From Jannaschia donghaensis (lineage in GTDB: Bacteria; Pseudomonadota; Alphaproteobacteria; Rhodobacterales; Rhodobacteraceae), in assembly GCF_001403795.1 (NCBI RefSeq), contig NZ_CXSU01000012.1, positions 1,526,114 through 1,590,113 on the forward strand: DNA of 64,000 nt, in the 5' to 3' direction. This document shows positions 35,551 through 45,715 of this stretch, piece by piece. Below the pieces are notes generated by a model. The model saw only the letters and a program-made list of their open reading frames with translations. It had not been told where the DNA came from and did not search any database. The translations under genes and the position numbers were made by a program. Within the stretch, counting starts at the first letter, position 1, and the number at the start of each line of letters is the position of its first letter.

Positions 35551-37630
35551 GGTCTTCCCTCCGGGTCTTGTTCAGGTCGGCGAAGGAGCGCCCCTCCTCC
35601 ACCAAACGGGTCAGCAGCGGTGCCGGTTGCCAGAAATGATCGTCGGTGCGGGCGAATTCCGCGATGTCCGCCAGAATACGGTCGAGGCCATAGGCATCCG
35701 CCCAATGCATTGGGCCGCCGCGATAGCGGGGAAAGCCGTAGCCCTGCAAGAAGACGACATCGACATCGAGCGGTCGGAGCGCAATCCCCTCGTCCACGAC
35801 GCGTGCGGCCTCGTTGACCATGGCGGCCATGTAGCGGCGGACGATTTCTTCATCGGTGAAGTCGCGCGTGGTTCCGCTGCGCGCACTGGCCACAATGGCG
35901 TCGACCGCCGGATCGGGCATGCCCTGACGGCTTTCGCTATAATCGTAGTAACCCGACCCCGTCTTCTGACCCAACCGGCCCGCATGATACAGCGCGTCGG
36001 CAAAGGTCGGGCGGCGGTCACGGGGATGGGCGGTGGCGGCCTTGCGTTCGCGGGTGGCGAACCCGATGTCGAGGCCCGCAAGATCGCTGACCTGATAGGG
36101 ACCCATCGCGAACCCGAAGTCGCGCAGCGCGCGGTCCACGTCGTAAGGGCTGGCCCCGTCCAGAACCATGTGATCGGCGGCCGCGCGGTACTGCGACAGG
36201 ATGCGGTTGCCGATGAACCCGTCACACACACCGGCGCGCACCGGTGTCTTGCCCAGCCGCTTCGCCAGCGCAAAGGCCGTGGCGGTGACGTCGGGCGCGG
36301 TGGCGTCGGCGACGACCACCTCCAGTAGTTTCATGATGTGGGCCGGCGAAAAGAAGTGCAGTCCGATCACATCGGACGGGCGTGCCGTCGCCTGAGCGAT
36401 CTTGTTCACGTCCAGGTACGACGTGTTCGTCGCCAGTACGGCACCCGGTTTGGCCACGGCGTCCAGACGGGCGAAGACCTCCCGCTTGACGTCCATACTC
36501 TCGAACACCGCTTCGACGACGATATCGGCATCCGACAGCGCGTCGATGTCCGTCACCGTGGCAAGGCTTTCAAGGGCCGTGTCCCGTCGCGCCCCGTCCA
36601 GCTTGCCCCGTTTCACCGCCCCGTCGAGATTGCGGGTGATCGTCGCGCGCGCCGCGTCGGCAGAGGTCGCGTCGCGTTCGATCAGTGTCACGATCAACCC
36701 CGCCAGAAGCGCGGAAGTCGCGATCCCGGCCCCCATCGTGCCCCCCCCGATGACCCCGATCCGAGAAATATGCCGCGGTTCGACGCCTGCGATTTCGGGC
36801 AGCTTGGCGACGGCCCGTTCGGCGAAGAAGGCGTGGATCAATCCGGCGCGCTGCGGGGTCTGCATCAGGGTCTGAAACAGGCGTCGTTCCTCGGCGATGC
36901 CGTCGTCGAACGACATCGTCATGCCGGCGGCAATCGCGTCCAGGGCGGTCACCTGTGCGATCTGGCCGGGGTATTTCGCTTCGGCCTTGGCGCGGTGGGT
37001 CGCGATATCGCCCTTGGGCGCGGGCATGTCGCGGGTCGGTCGGGGGGCCGCCCCGTCGGACAGAAGCGTGCGGGCGTAGTCCACCGCTTCGGCCTCCGGG
37101 TCTGTCCCCTGCCCCAGCCTGTCGATCAGGCCGGCGGATAGGGCATCGGCGGCCGAGATGGGTTTGGCCCCCACGATCATATCCGCCGCAATGTCGAGAC
37201 CGACGAGCCGGGGCGTGCGCTGCGTGCCACCCGCACCGGGCAGGATGCCGAGCGTCGTTTCCGGCAGGCCAAGTTTGGTGCCGGGCATGGCGATGCGGTA
37301 ATGACAGCCCAGCGCCACCTCTAGCCCGCCACCCAAAGCCGCCCCGTGGATCGCGGCGATGATGGGTTTGGCGCATGTCTCGATCGCATCGATCACCGCT
37401 GGAAGCGACGGATCGGCCAATGGCTTGCCGAATTCGGAAATATCCGCGCCCCCCAGGAACAGCCGCCCCGCGCCGCACAGGACGGCGATCCGCGCAGTTT
37501 CGTCACCCGCAAAATCCGCGACGGCGCGGGCAAGTCCCTGCCGCACGGCATGGCCCAGCGCATTGACCGGCGGATTGTCGATCGTGATGACGGCGATGCC
37601 GTCCGAGACGCGGGTGGTGACGGGGTTCAT
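35543..37630 (-). CDS. Enoyl-CoA hydratase/3-hydroxyacyl-CoA dehydrogenase fusion
   Basis: The 695-residue protein combines an N-terminal crotonase domain (AIHGAALGGGLEVALGCHYR and ETTLGILPGAGGTQRTPR with the likely catalytic Glu, within residues 1-190) and a C-terminal NAD-binding 3-hydroxyacyl-CoA dehydrogenase (IGVIGGGTMGAGIATSALL near residue 293, VFESMDVKREVF, FFSPAHIMKLLEVV). It carries out hydration and the second oxidation of beta-oxidation. Length and gene order match FadJ/PimF-type proteins. A second HCDH C-terminal segment (MVNEAARVVDEGIALRPLDV) lies near the end. Confidence 0.92.
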   Translation of the reverse strand: MNPVTTRVSDGIAVITIDNPPVNALGHAVRQGLARAVADFAGDETARIAVLCGAGRLFLGGADISEFGKPLADPSLPAVIDAIETCAKPIIAAIHGAALGGGLEVALGCHYRIAMPGTKLGLPETTLGILPGAGGTQRTPRLVGLDIAADMIVGAKPISAADALSAGLIDRLGQGTDPEAEAVDYARTLLSDGAAPRPTRDMPAPKGDIATHRAKAEAKYPGQIAQVTALDAIAAGMTMSFDDGIAEERRLFQTLMQTPQRAGLIHAFFAERAVAKLPEIAGVEPRHISRIGVIGGGTMGAGIATSALLAGLIVTLIERDATSADAARATITRNLDGAVKRGKLDGARRDTALESLATVTDIDALSDADIVVEAVFESMDVKREVFARLDAVAKPGAVLATNTSYLDVNKIAQATARPSDVIGLHFFSPAHIMKLLEVVVADATAPDVTATAFALAKRLGKTPVRAGVCDGFIGNRILSQYRAAADHMVLDGASPYDVDRALRDFGFAMGPYQVSDLAGLDIGFATRERKAATAHPRDRRPTFADALYHAGRLGQKTGSGYYDYSESRQGMPDPAVDAIVASARSGTTRDFTDEEIVRRYMAAMVNEAARVVDEGIALRPLDVDVVFLQGYGFPRYRGGPMHWADAYGLDRILADIAEFARTDDHFWQPAPLLTRLVEEGRSFADLNKTRREDHA

Positions 37631-37639
37631 CGATATCTC

Positions 37640-38458
37640 CTAAAGGTCGCCGCGGGCGGAACCGGGCGCATGGCCCAGAATACGCTCCAACTCGGACACG
37701 GTGGCGCGCAGTTTCGGACCGACGTCAGCCTCCATCCGCTCTACGCTCAGCATTTCGGGCATGGCACCGCAGGTGAAGATCACCGGCTCCGACAGGTCGC
37801 GGGGGTGGAACGGGGTCGCGACCGCGTGGATCTGCGATGCGAAATATTGCGCCGGGTCGGCAATCGCGAAACCCCGCGTCAGAAGCTGCCCGCCCATGTC
37901 GCGCCGGATTTCTTCGGCGCGTGCATGGGTCAGATCGCGATCGCCGTCCGCCTCGGTCACGATCCGCTCGAACGCCTCCGACGACAGGGCGGCCAGCAGG
38001 GTCTGGCCCGATGATGAACCGTTGAACGGCAGGCGGTGACCGACCTCCAACCAGAGGGAGGCGACGGCGCGGGGCCGCCAGGTTTTCACGATGAGCATCT
38101 TGGCCCCATCGCGCACCAGCAGCAGCGAGAGCGTCCCCGTCTCGTCCGCAAGCCGCTGCATCAACGGCGCGGCCATGTCGACGAAACTGATCGAGGCAGA
38201 GGCCGTGTTGCCCAGCACCAGAAGGGCCGGACCGGGGCGATAGCGGTCGTGGTGACGCGCATGGGTCAGATAGCCAAGCGTCTGCAACGTGAAGGTCAGG
38301 CGCGACACGGTGGATTTCGGCAGGCCGGTGCGTTCGGCGATTTCAGCGTTGCTTAGACCGTCGTCGGAGGGGCGAAACGCGCGCAACACGCTAAGGCCGC
38401 GCGCCAGCGTCGTGGCGAAGCGCCGGTCCGTCGTGTCGATCTGGGTGCTCTGGTTCAT
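37640..38458 (-). CDS. IclR-family transcriptional regulator
   Basis: The 272-residue protein has an N-terminal winged helix (LARGLSVLRAFRPSDDGLSNAEI then RTGLPKSTVSRLTFTLQTLG, residues about 18-60) and an IclR effector domain containing LPFNGSSSGQTLLAAL and VATPFHPRDLSEPVIFTCGA. IclR proteins regulate catabolic operons in response to aromatic or organic-acid effectors. It is embedded in the operon: its ATG overlaps the dctM stop by one base and the fusion enzyme gene ends ten bases upstream of its stop region. It probably controls its own operon. Confidence 0.92.
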   Translation of the reverse strand: MNQSTQIDTTDRRFATTLARGLSVLRAFRPSDDGLSNAEIAERTGLPKSTVSRLTFTLQTLGYLTHARHHDRYRPGPALLVLGNTASASISFVDMAAPLMQRLADETGTLSLLLVRDGAKMLIVKTWRPRAVASLWLEVGHRLPFNGSSSGQTLLAALSSEAFERIVTEADGDRDLTHARAEEIRRDMGGQLLTRGFAIADPAQYFASQIHAVATPFHPRDLSEPVIFTCGAMPEMLSVERMEADVGPKLRATVSELERILGHAPGSARGDL

Positions 38459-39795
38459 CACATACTCCCCGGTATCAGAAGCGAGATGATGGGGAAGGAC
38501 ATGATGAGGATGAGGACCAGCACGTCGATCGTCAGGAACCGCAGGATGCCCGCGAAGATGCGATCGATCGGCACCTCCCGCCCCACGACGCCGGAAATGA
38601 CGAAGACGTTGAGGCCGACAGGCGGCGTGATCAGCCCAATCTCGAGCAGCTTGATGACGACGACGCCGAACCAGATCAGATCGAAGCCGTAGCCTTCGAC
38701 CAGCGGGATCATCAGCGGCAGGGTCAGGACCATGATGCCGATGGGATCGAGGAACATCCCGAGCAGCAGATAGATCGCGGCGATCGCGATCAGCAGGACG
38801 ACGGGCGACAGCTGCGCGTCCGTCACCGCATTCACGATGGCCGGGGCCACGCCGGTCAGGGCGATGAAAGCCACGAAGATCTTGGCGGCGGCGGCGATGA
38901 GGAAGATGCTTGCCGTCTGGATGCAGGTTTCGCGCAACGACTCCCACAGGGCCTTGAGCGTCAGCTTGCGCTGCAAAAAGCCGATGACGACGGCGGCGGA
39001 TACGCAGATTGCGGCGGCTTCGGTCGCTGTGAAGATACCGCCATAGATCCCCCCCACGATAATCGCGAAAAGCGCGACGGCGGGCCAGGCGTCGATCGCC
39101 GCCTGCACCTTGTCGCGCCCCGTGATCGTGCCGGTGAAGGCCGGCGCTGCCGACGGATCGCGCCAGACCCACAGGTAGATGACGAGGATGAACCCCAGCA
39201 AGGAGATGAGACCCGGCAGGATGCCAGCCAGAAACAGCGCGGAAATGCTGGTTTCCGTAAAGATGCCGTAGATGATGAACAGGACCGACGGCGGGATCAG
39301 CGACCCCAGTGTGCCGCCCGCCGCGACGGATGCCGTGGCCAGCCGCTTGTCGTAGCCCATGCGCAACATCTCGGGCGAGCAGATGCGGCCCATGGTCGAG
39401 GCGCAGGCGATGGACGACCCGGTGATGGCCGAAAAACCGCCGCAGCCCACCACGCTGGCCATGGCGACGCCGCCGGGCACACGCGCCAGCCAGACGCGCG
39501 CGGCGTGATAGATCTTGGTGGTGATGTCCGCGCGGTAGGCGATATGGCCCAAGGCCACGAACAGCGGAATCATCGACAGGTCGTAGGAATGGATCAGGTC
39601 GAAGGAATTCGAGAACACCATCGACGTCGTCGGACGGATCGCGCGCAATGGCGTGAAGTCCCCAGTGCGAAAGGCAAACATCACGAAGCTGCCCACGGCC
39701 GCGACCAGGGCCAGCGCGAAGGCGATGGGCACGCGGATCGCCAGCAAGCCGATAACGCTGCCGAAGGCGACCAGACCGACGAGGGTGCCGTCCAT
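38458..39795 (-). CDS. TRAP transporter large permease (DctM family)
   Basis: The 445-residue protein has about twelve membrane segments and motifs of DctM subunits: RVPGGVAMASVVGCGGFSAI, the SLIPPSVLFIIYGIFTETSI loop, and LGMFLDPIGIMVLTLPLMIP. It is the sodium-coupled transport subunit of a TRAP system. The ATG at 39795 overlaps the dctQ stop in TGATG. Coupling to the IclR gene at the other end is also one base. Confidence 0.95.
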   Translation of the reverse strand: MDGTLVGLVAFGSVIGLLAIRVPIAFALALVAAVGSFVMFAFRTGDFTPLRAIRPTTSMVFSNSFDLIHSYDLSMIPLFVALGHIAYRADITTKIYHAARVWLARVPGGVAMASVVGCGGFSAITGSSIACASTMGRICSPEMLRMGYDKRLATASVAAGGTLGSLIPPSVLFIIYGIFTETSISALFLAGILPGLISLLGFILVIYLWVWRDPSAAPAFTGTITGRDKVQAAIDAWPAVALFAIIVGGIYGGIFTATEAAAICVSAAVVIGFLQRKLTLKALWESLRETCIQTASIFLIAAAAKIFVAFIALTGVAPAIVNAVTDAQLSPVVLLIAIAAIYLLLGMFLDPIGIMVLTLPLMIPLVEGYGFDLIWFGVVVIKLLEIGLITPPVGLNVFVISGVVGREVPIDRIFAGILRFLTIDVLVLILIMSFPIISLLIPGSM

Positions 39796-40322
39796 CAATC
39801 CCGCTCCGCCATCAGGTCGACGGTCTTACCACCGTCGGCATCGATGTGGCCACCCGCGCGGATCGTGCGGATGTCATCCACGGCCATCAATAACAGGCGC
39901 AGCCAGCAGAACGACAGACCCACGAGGAAGATGATCCGGCCCGGCCATTTGGGCAGGCTGAGTTCCCCGAAGTAGAAGGATCCCGATGCGATATTCTTGG
40001 CCGCTTCGTTCCACCCGGCATAGAGCAGCGGCATCAGCGCAAGAACGCCGACCAGACTGCCCAAGACGATCAAGCGGTCCTGCGCGCCCGGCGACAGCAT
40101 GTTGGAAAGGAATTCCACCACGATATGCGCTCGCGCTGTGGTGGCGGCCGCCAAGGGCAGCACGATCGCCGCGACCATCAATTCGGCCACCATCACGATG
40201 GTGTCGGGAATGCCGCCGTTCACCGTTGCCCGCAGCACGACGCTGACGGTGATGAGCAGGCACAGACCGGCAACGGCAAAGGCCGCGAGGTCCAGCAGCA
40301 GGCGTTCGATGCGGTGGAGCAT
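39795..40322 (-). CDS. TRAP transporter small permease (DctQ family)
   Basis: The 175-residue protein has four predicted membrane helices and begins MLHRIERLLLDLAAFAVAGL, typical for DctQ subunits. It contains LRATVNGGIPDTIVMVAELM and LSLPKWPGRIIFLVGLSFCW. I chose the ATG at 40322 because upstream sequence is taken by a hairpin. It follows dctP after 54 bases that hold the stem-loop. Confidence 0.9.
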   Translation of the reverse strand: MLHRIERLLLDLAAFAVAGLCLLITVSVVLRATVNGGIPDTIVMVAELMVAAIVLPLAAATTARAHIVVEFLSNMLSPGAQDRLIVLGSLVGVLALMPLLYAGWNEAAKNIASGSFYFGELSLPKWPGRIIFLVGLSFCWLRLLLMAVDDIRTIRAGGHIDADGGKTVDLMAERD

Positions 40323-40340
40323 TGGATATCCTAGCAAGGT

Positions 40341-40368
40341 CGGCACGCCGCACGGGGGCGGCGTGCCG
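40341..40368 (-). promoter_or_regulatory. Intercistronic stem-loop between dctP and dctQ
   Basis: CGGCACGCCGC and GCGGCGTGCCG form a perfect 11-bp stem with a six-base loop in the dctP-dctQ gap. No T-tract follows on the minus strand, so it is more likely an mRNA-stabilising or partially attenuating structure that favours the binding protein over the permeases than a full terminator. Confidence 0.6.
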
Positions 40369-40376
40369 TCGGCCAA

Positions 40377-41435
40377 TCAGCGGGTCCAGGGATAGCCCTG
40401 GTCGTCCCGCTCGGCCGCGTATTTGGCCAGAAGCGCATCGTATTCCGCCAGCAGCGCGGTGCCGTCGATGCCGACGCCGCTGGCCCGTTCGGCCCAGGCG
40501 TCGACGTATTGCGCGCCCGTCTCGACCAGCTTGTCGCGTTCGACCGCGTCCAACTCGATGATCTCGACACCGACGGCGCGCATCTTCTCGACCGCCGCTT
40601 CGTTGTCGGCGGTGATCAACTCGCCCAGTTTGTCGGCCATGGCGACGCCCGCATCGGCCATTGCGGTCTGGATACCCTCGTCAAGGCCGTCGTAGACGTC
40701 CTTGTTCATGAAGATGCCCAGTGCGCCGACCTGCCCCCAGTTCAGCAGGGTGTAGGAGGTCATCACCTCCTCCTGCTTGAGCGCGCCGACGGCGTAGGAA
40801 TACCCCTGCGAGCAATCAAGCAATCCTGTGTCGAGCCCCTGATAGGCATCGTAGATCGACATGGGCACCATGTTCGCGCCGAAGTCTTTGAATGTGTCGC
40901 CATAAGCGCCGACGCCGCGAACCTTCAGCCCTTCGATGTCAGCAACGGAGCGGATCGCAGCGTCCTTGCAACCGATGTTGACGGCAGACGTGGTGAAAGT
41001 GCCCAGATAGACAAGGTTCTGATCAGCCAGATTGGCCTGGATTTCCTCGGATCCGCGCATCAGGTCATCGGTCGCGCGCATGCCGACCCAGGCGTCTGAA
41101 TTCACCACCGGCAGGTCCGCGATGCCGTAGCCGACCATCTCCTGCGGGAAATAGACGCTGATGATCGTGCCAAGGTCGGCCACGCCGTCGGCGATGGACC
41201 CGGCGGCGGCGTTCGCCTTGAACAATGCGCCGCCCCACTGGACGTCGATCACGACCTCTCCGTCGGTGCGCGCGGTCACTTCGTCGACGAAGTGCTGCAA
41301 CGCCGCGGCCCGCGCGCCGCGGTTCGGGCCCGCCTCGCCAAGGATCAACCTGGTCTCGGCGGCGACGGATGTGGCCGTCGCCAGACACAAGGCGGCGGTG
41401 GTCAGGGCCACCTGTTTGATGCTCAGGGGTTTCAT
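40377..41435 (-). CDS. TRAP transporter substrate-binding protein (DctP family)
   Basis: The 352-residue protein has a signal peptide (MKPLSIKQVALTTAALCLAT, cleavage after VAA) and a DctP fold: LGEAGPNRGARAAALQHFVD at the start, GADLP-type strand ADLPVVNSDAWVG and the conserved late DVYDGLDEGIQTAMADA. It captures the substrate in the periplasm and delivers it to DctQM. Dicarboxylate binding fits the downstream pathway but is inference. It is the first gene of the operon; GGAGG lies five to ten bases before the ATG. Confidence 0.93.
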   Translation of the reverse strand: MKPLSIKQVALTTAALCLATATSVAAETRLILGEAGPNRGARAAALQHFVDEVTARTDGEVVIDVQWGGALFKANAAAGSIADGVADLGTIISVYFPQEMVGYGIADLPVVNSDAWVGMRATDDLMRGSEEIQANLADQNLVYLGTFTTSAVNIGCKDAAIRSVADIEGLKVRGVGAYGDTFKDFGANMVPMSIYDAYQGLDTGLLDCSQGYSYAVGALKQEEVMTSYTLLNWGQVGALGIFMNKDVYDGLDEGIQTAMADAGVAMADKLGELITADNEAAVEKMRAVGVEIIELDAVERDKLVETGAQYVDAWAERASGVGIDGTALLAEYDALLAKYAAERDDQGYPWTR

Positions 41436-41466
41436 CGAATCTCCTCCCTAGAAATTCCACTATGCA

Positions 41467-41506
41467 GAACGATGTTCCGATACCTGACGGTAACGGCATC
41501 GGACAT
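41467..41506 (-). promoter_or_regulatory. Candidate IclR operator/promoter of the dctP operon
   Basis: Upstream of dctP the sequence GAAC-GAT-GTTC (41467-41477) is a perfect inverted repeat, and ATGTTCCGAT (41472-41481) is repeated inverted as ATCGGACAT (41498-41506). IclR-family sites are commonly short inverted repeats of GGAAC/GTTCC type. The position 30-70 bases before the start codon suits a promoter operator. Assignment to the operon's IclR protein is inference. Confidence 0.3.
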
Positions 41507-41524
41507 GCCAATGCAAGCGTTCAG

Positions 41525-41548
41525 AGCGGCGCGCCGTGGCACGCCGCT
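41525..41548. terminator. Hairpin downstream of mtlK
   Basis: AGCGGCG and CGCCGCT form a 7-bp stem with a ten-base loop about 70 bases past the mtlK stop codon. The plus strand has TTTT after the stem, but both flanking genes are on the minus strand, where no T-tract follows. It may mark the end of the polyol operon. Confidence 0.35.
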
Positions 41549-41619
41549 TTTACACGGTAGGAGGAAGGCAGAGGCGCGATGGGCTCGATACGATCCGAGC
41601 GGATCACCGGCGCCGAAGG

Positions 41620-43110
41620 CTAGGTGCCTTGGATGTAGCGCTCTAGCACTTTCGCGGTGCCGTCGGTGCGCAGGGACGTCAGATGCCGGGCAAACGCGTC
41701 AGCGAAGCTCGACCTGTCGGCCAAGTTTCCGAACACGATGTCGAGTGACAGAAACGCGGCCGGGTCTTTCAACGACGCATCTGCCGCCACCTTGAGACGA
41801 GTCGCGGACGGATCGTCGATCTCGATCTTGCGACCGCTTTCGCTGACGCCCGACAGATAGTGGCACCAGAGCGCGGACACGAGAGACAGCCCCTCGACCG
41901 ATCCGCCGCCGTCCAAACGGTCGCGGACCGTCGGCAGAATGAATTTCGGCTGCCGGTTCGATCCATCCTGACACAGACGCGGGATGGTATCCGCCACGCC
42001 CGGATTTTCCAGCCGCCTGCCGATCAGCCCGTAATATGCATTCAGATCCGTGTTCGGCACCGGCGGCACCGTCGGGATGATTTCCTCGCGCTCCAGCTTG
42101 TCCAGAAACCCGCGCACCAACGGATGCACGGCGGCGTCGTGCACGAAATGGATGTCCAGAAGGGCCGCCGGATAGGCCAGGGCCGCATGGCCGCCGTTCA
42201 GAATGCGGATCTTCATCAACTCATACGGTGCCACATCCGGCGTCAGCGTGACGCCGACATCTTCGAATGCGGGGCGTCCATTGCTGAAGCGGTCTTCCAG
42301 AACCCACTGTCGAAAGCTCTCGCAGGTGATCGGGCGACGGTCTTCGATGCCAAAGCGCTCCGCGATCATCTTGCGTTCGCGGTCGGAGGTGGCAGGCGTG
42401 ATCCGGTCGACCATGGCGCAAGGAAAGGCGACGTTGGCGGAAATCCAGTCGGCAAGTTCCGCGTCCATCAGGCGGGCCAGTCCGGTCACCGTCCCCCGCG
42501 CGACATGGCCGTTTTCCGGCAGGTTGTCGCACGACATGACGGTAAAGGGAGCGACGCCATCGGCCCGGCGCGTGCGCAAGGCCGCGATGATCGCGCCGAA
42601 CACGGTGCGGGGCGCATCGGGGTTTTCCGCGTCATGCCGGATGTCGGCGTGTTCGGCGTCGAAAGCCCCCTTGGCATCGACGTAATATCCGCCTTCGGTC
42701 ACGGTCAGCGATACGATACGGATGTCCGGTTTCGTCATGCGGGCGATCAGCGGGCCGTTGCCCTCCTCCACCGGCAGAAAGTCGATCATCGGGCCGGTCA
42801 CGACCGCACGGTCGCCAGCGGGGTCGAGTTCGCAGACCGTCGTCAGCCAGTCCTGCGCCGCCAGATCGTCGCGGACGCGTGCATCCGGCGCGCGGACCCC
42901 TGCCCCGACGATGGCCCAATCAAGGTCGCGCCCCATCTGGAACAGGTCGTGCAGATACAGCGCCATATGCGCACGGTGAAAATTGCCCAAACCAACGTGA
43001 ACGATACCCGCGCTCAGCTGATCGCGGCGATACGTCGGACGCTCCACATCTGCGGGAAAGCCGTCGAGGTTAGAGAGGGACAGTTCGGTCAGGGGCATCA
43101 GCTCATCCAT
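41620..43110 (-). CDS. mtlK: Mannitol 2-dehydrogenase
   Basis: The 496-residue enzyme belongs to the long-chain, zinc-independent polyol dehydrogenases. It has an N-terminal Rossmann region (IVHVGLGNFHRAHMALYLHD), VMSCDNLPENGH, and the catalytic K-x4-N-x2-H in KIRILNGGH (Lys300, Asn305, His308). It oxidises mannitol to fructose with NAD. Order after smoS matches the Rhodobacter smo operon. Start: ATG 43110 overlaps smoS by 13 bases; ATG 43098 (TGATG overlap) is equally plausible. No kinase gene follows, so fructose or xylulose phosphorylation must be encoded elsewhere. Confidence 0.93.
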   Translation of the reverse strand: MDELMPLTELSLSNLDGFPADVERPTYRRDQLSAGIVHVGLGNFHRAHMALYLHDLFQMGRDLDWAIVGAGVRAPDARVRDDLAAQDWLTTVCELDPAGDRAVVTGPMIDFLPVEEGNGPLIARMTKPDIRIVSLTVTEGGYYVDAKGAFDAEHADIRHDAENPDAPRTVFGAIIAALRTRRADGVAPFTVMSCDNLPENGHVARGTVTGLARLMDAELADWISANVAFPCAMVDRITPATSDRERKMIAERFGIEDRRPITCESFRQWVLEDRFSNGRPAFEDVGVTLTPDVAPYELMKIRILNGGHAALAYPAALLDIHFVHDAAVHPLVRGFLDKLEREEIIPTVPPVPNTDLNAYYGLIGRRLENPGVADTIPRLCQDGSNRQPKFILPTVRDRLDGGGSVEGLSLVSALWCHYLSGVSESGRKIEIDDPSATRLKVAADASLKDPAAFLSLDIVFGNLADRSSFADAFARHLTSLRTDGTAKVLERYIQGT

Positions 43111-43867
43111 TGCCCACCGTCCACATTATAGGTCTGCGAGACGATGTAATCCGCGTCCGAAGACGCAAGGAAGACCGCCATGCCGGTCAGATCGGCGGGG
43201 ACGGCAAAGCGACCGGCGGGGACGCCGGCGGCGACTTCCGCCTTTTTCTGGCCGGGGGCCTTGCCCTCCAGCTTGGCGAACATCGCGTCGACGTGGTCCC
43301 AATGCTCGCCATCGACGACGCCAGGCGCGATCGCGTTGACGTTGATCCCATGGGAAATCAGGTTCAGCCCGGCGGATTGCGTCATGGAAATCACCGCAGC
43401 CTTGGTCGAACAATAGACGAGAACCAAAGGTTCGCCGCGCCGCCCCGCCTGCGACGCCATGTTGATTATCTTGCCGCCGTGCCCTTGGGCGATCATCTGC
43501 CGCGCCGCGGCCTGCATGGTGAAAAGCGTTCCGGCGACGTTCACGGCCATCAATCTGTCGAAGCTGTCGCGCGTGATGTCGACCGTTTCGGCGGCATCGA
43601 ACAGGGCGGCATTGTTGATCACGATGTCGAGCTTGCCCATCCTGTCCACGACCGTTTCGATCGCGGCGTCGATACTGTCCTGTCGGGTCACATCCATGGT
43701 GACGGCATAGGCTGCGTCGCCCAGATCGCTGGCCGTTTTGGCGGCCGCGTCCGGATCGACGTCGGCGATGGCCACCGTCGCGCCCTCGGCCAGGTAGGCT
43801 TCCGCGAAGCCGCGCCCGATGCCGCGGGCCGATCCGGTGATCAGCGCCGATTTTCCGTCCAGTCGAT

Positions 43868-43871
<4 letters not shown>
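43098..43871 (-). CDS. smoS: Sorbitol (polyol) dehydrogenase, SDR family
   Basis: The 257-residue SDR has TGSARGIGR at residues 12-20, Ser140 in INMASQAG, and Tyr153/Lys157 in YCSTK. It ends [16 protein letters not shown] and closely follows the sequence pattern of Rhodobacter SmoS, including [21 protein letters not shown]. It oxidises D-glucitol to fructose and galactitol to tagatose with NAD. The ATG overlaps the smoK stop in ATGA. Confidence 0.95.
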
Positions 43872-44871
<1,000 letters not shown>

Positions 44872-44872
<1 letters not shown>

Positions 44873-45702
44873 TACTTGACTGCTCCGAATGTGAGGCCCC
44901 GAACGAGCTGTTTCTGAGAGAACCACCCCATGATGAGGATCGGCGCGATGGCCATCATCGAAGCGGCGGAAAGTTTTGCGTAGAACAGACCCTCGGGGGC
45001 CGAGAAGCTGGCGATGAACGCCGTCAATGGCGCGGCGTTCACGGTCGTCAGCAGGATGGTCCAGAACGCCTCGTTCCACGCAAGGATGATATTGAGAAGG
45101 ATGGTGGAGGCGATGCCCGGCAGGGCCATCGGCGTAAGCACATAGATGATTTCCGACTTCAGCGATGCGCCGTCCATGCGGGACGCTTCCAGGATCTCGC
45201 CCGGAATTTCGCGGAAGTACGTATAGAGCATCCAGACGATGATCGGCAGATTGATCAGCATCAGCACCACGACCAACAGGATGCGACTGTCGATCACGCC
45301 CAGCCATTTGGCCAGCAGTACCAGCGGATAGAGGACGCCGACGGCCGGCAGCATCTTGGTCGACAGCATCCAAAGCAGGACATCCTTGGTATACTTGCCC
45401 GGCACGAAGGCCATGGCCCATGCGGCCGGCACGGCGATCACGATCCCAAGCAGGGTGGAGCCGACGGCGATGACGATCGAGTTCATCAGCGCCTTGGGAT
45501 AGTTCGACCGCTCCTGCACGGCGGAGTAATTCTCCAGCGTCCAGTCGAAGAAGAACCAGACCGGCGGATCCGCGATGGCCTGTCCTTCGGTCTTGAACGA
45601 CGTCAGGAAGGTCCAGAGGATCGGGAAGAACATCAGGAGGCCGAAGGTCCAGGCAAGGGCCGTCCAGATGACTTTCTGCTTGGTGCTGACTGCGCGAGCC
45701 AT
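44872..45702 (-). CDS. smoG: Polyol ABC transporter permease (MalG-like)
   Basis: The 276-residue permease has six membrane helices and the cytoplasmic EAA loop [27 protein letters not shown] that contacts the ATPase. It ends at a TAATG junction with smoK. It starts 13 bases after smoF ends. MalG-like topology and the typical C-terminus ([15 protein letters not shown]) are clear. Confidence 0.94.
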
Positions 45703-45715
45703 GTCTCTCTCCCCC

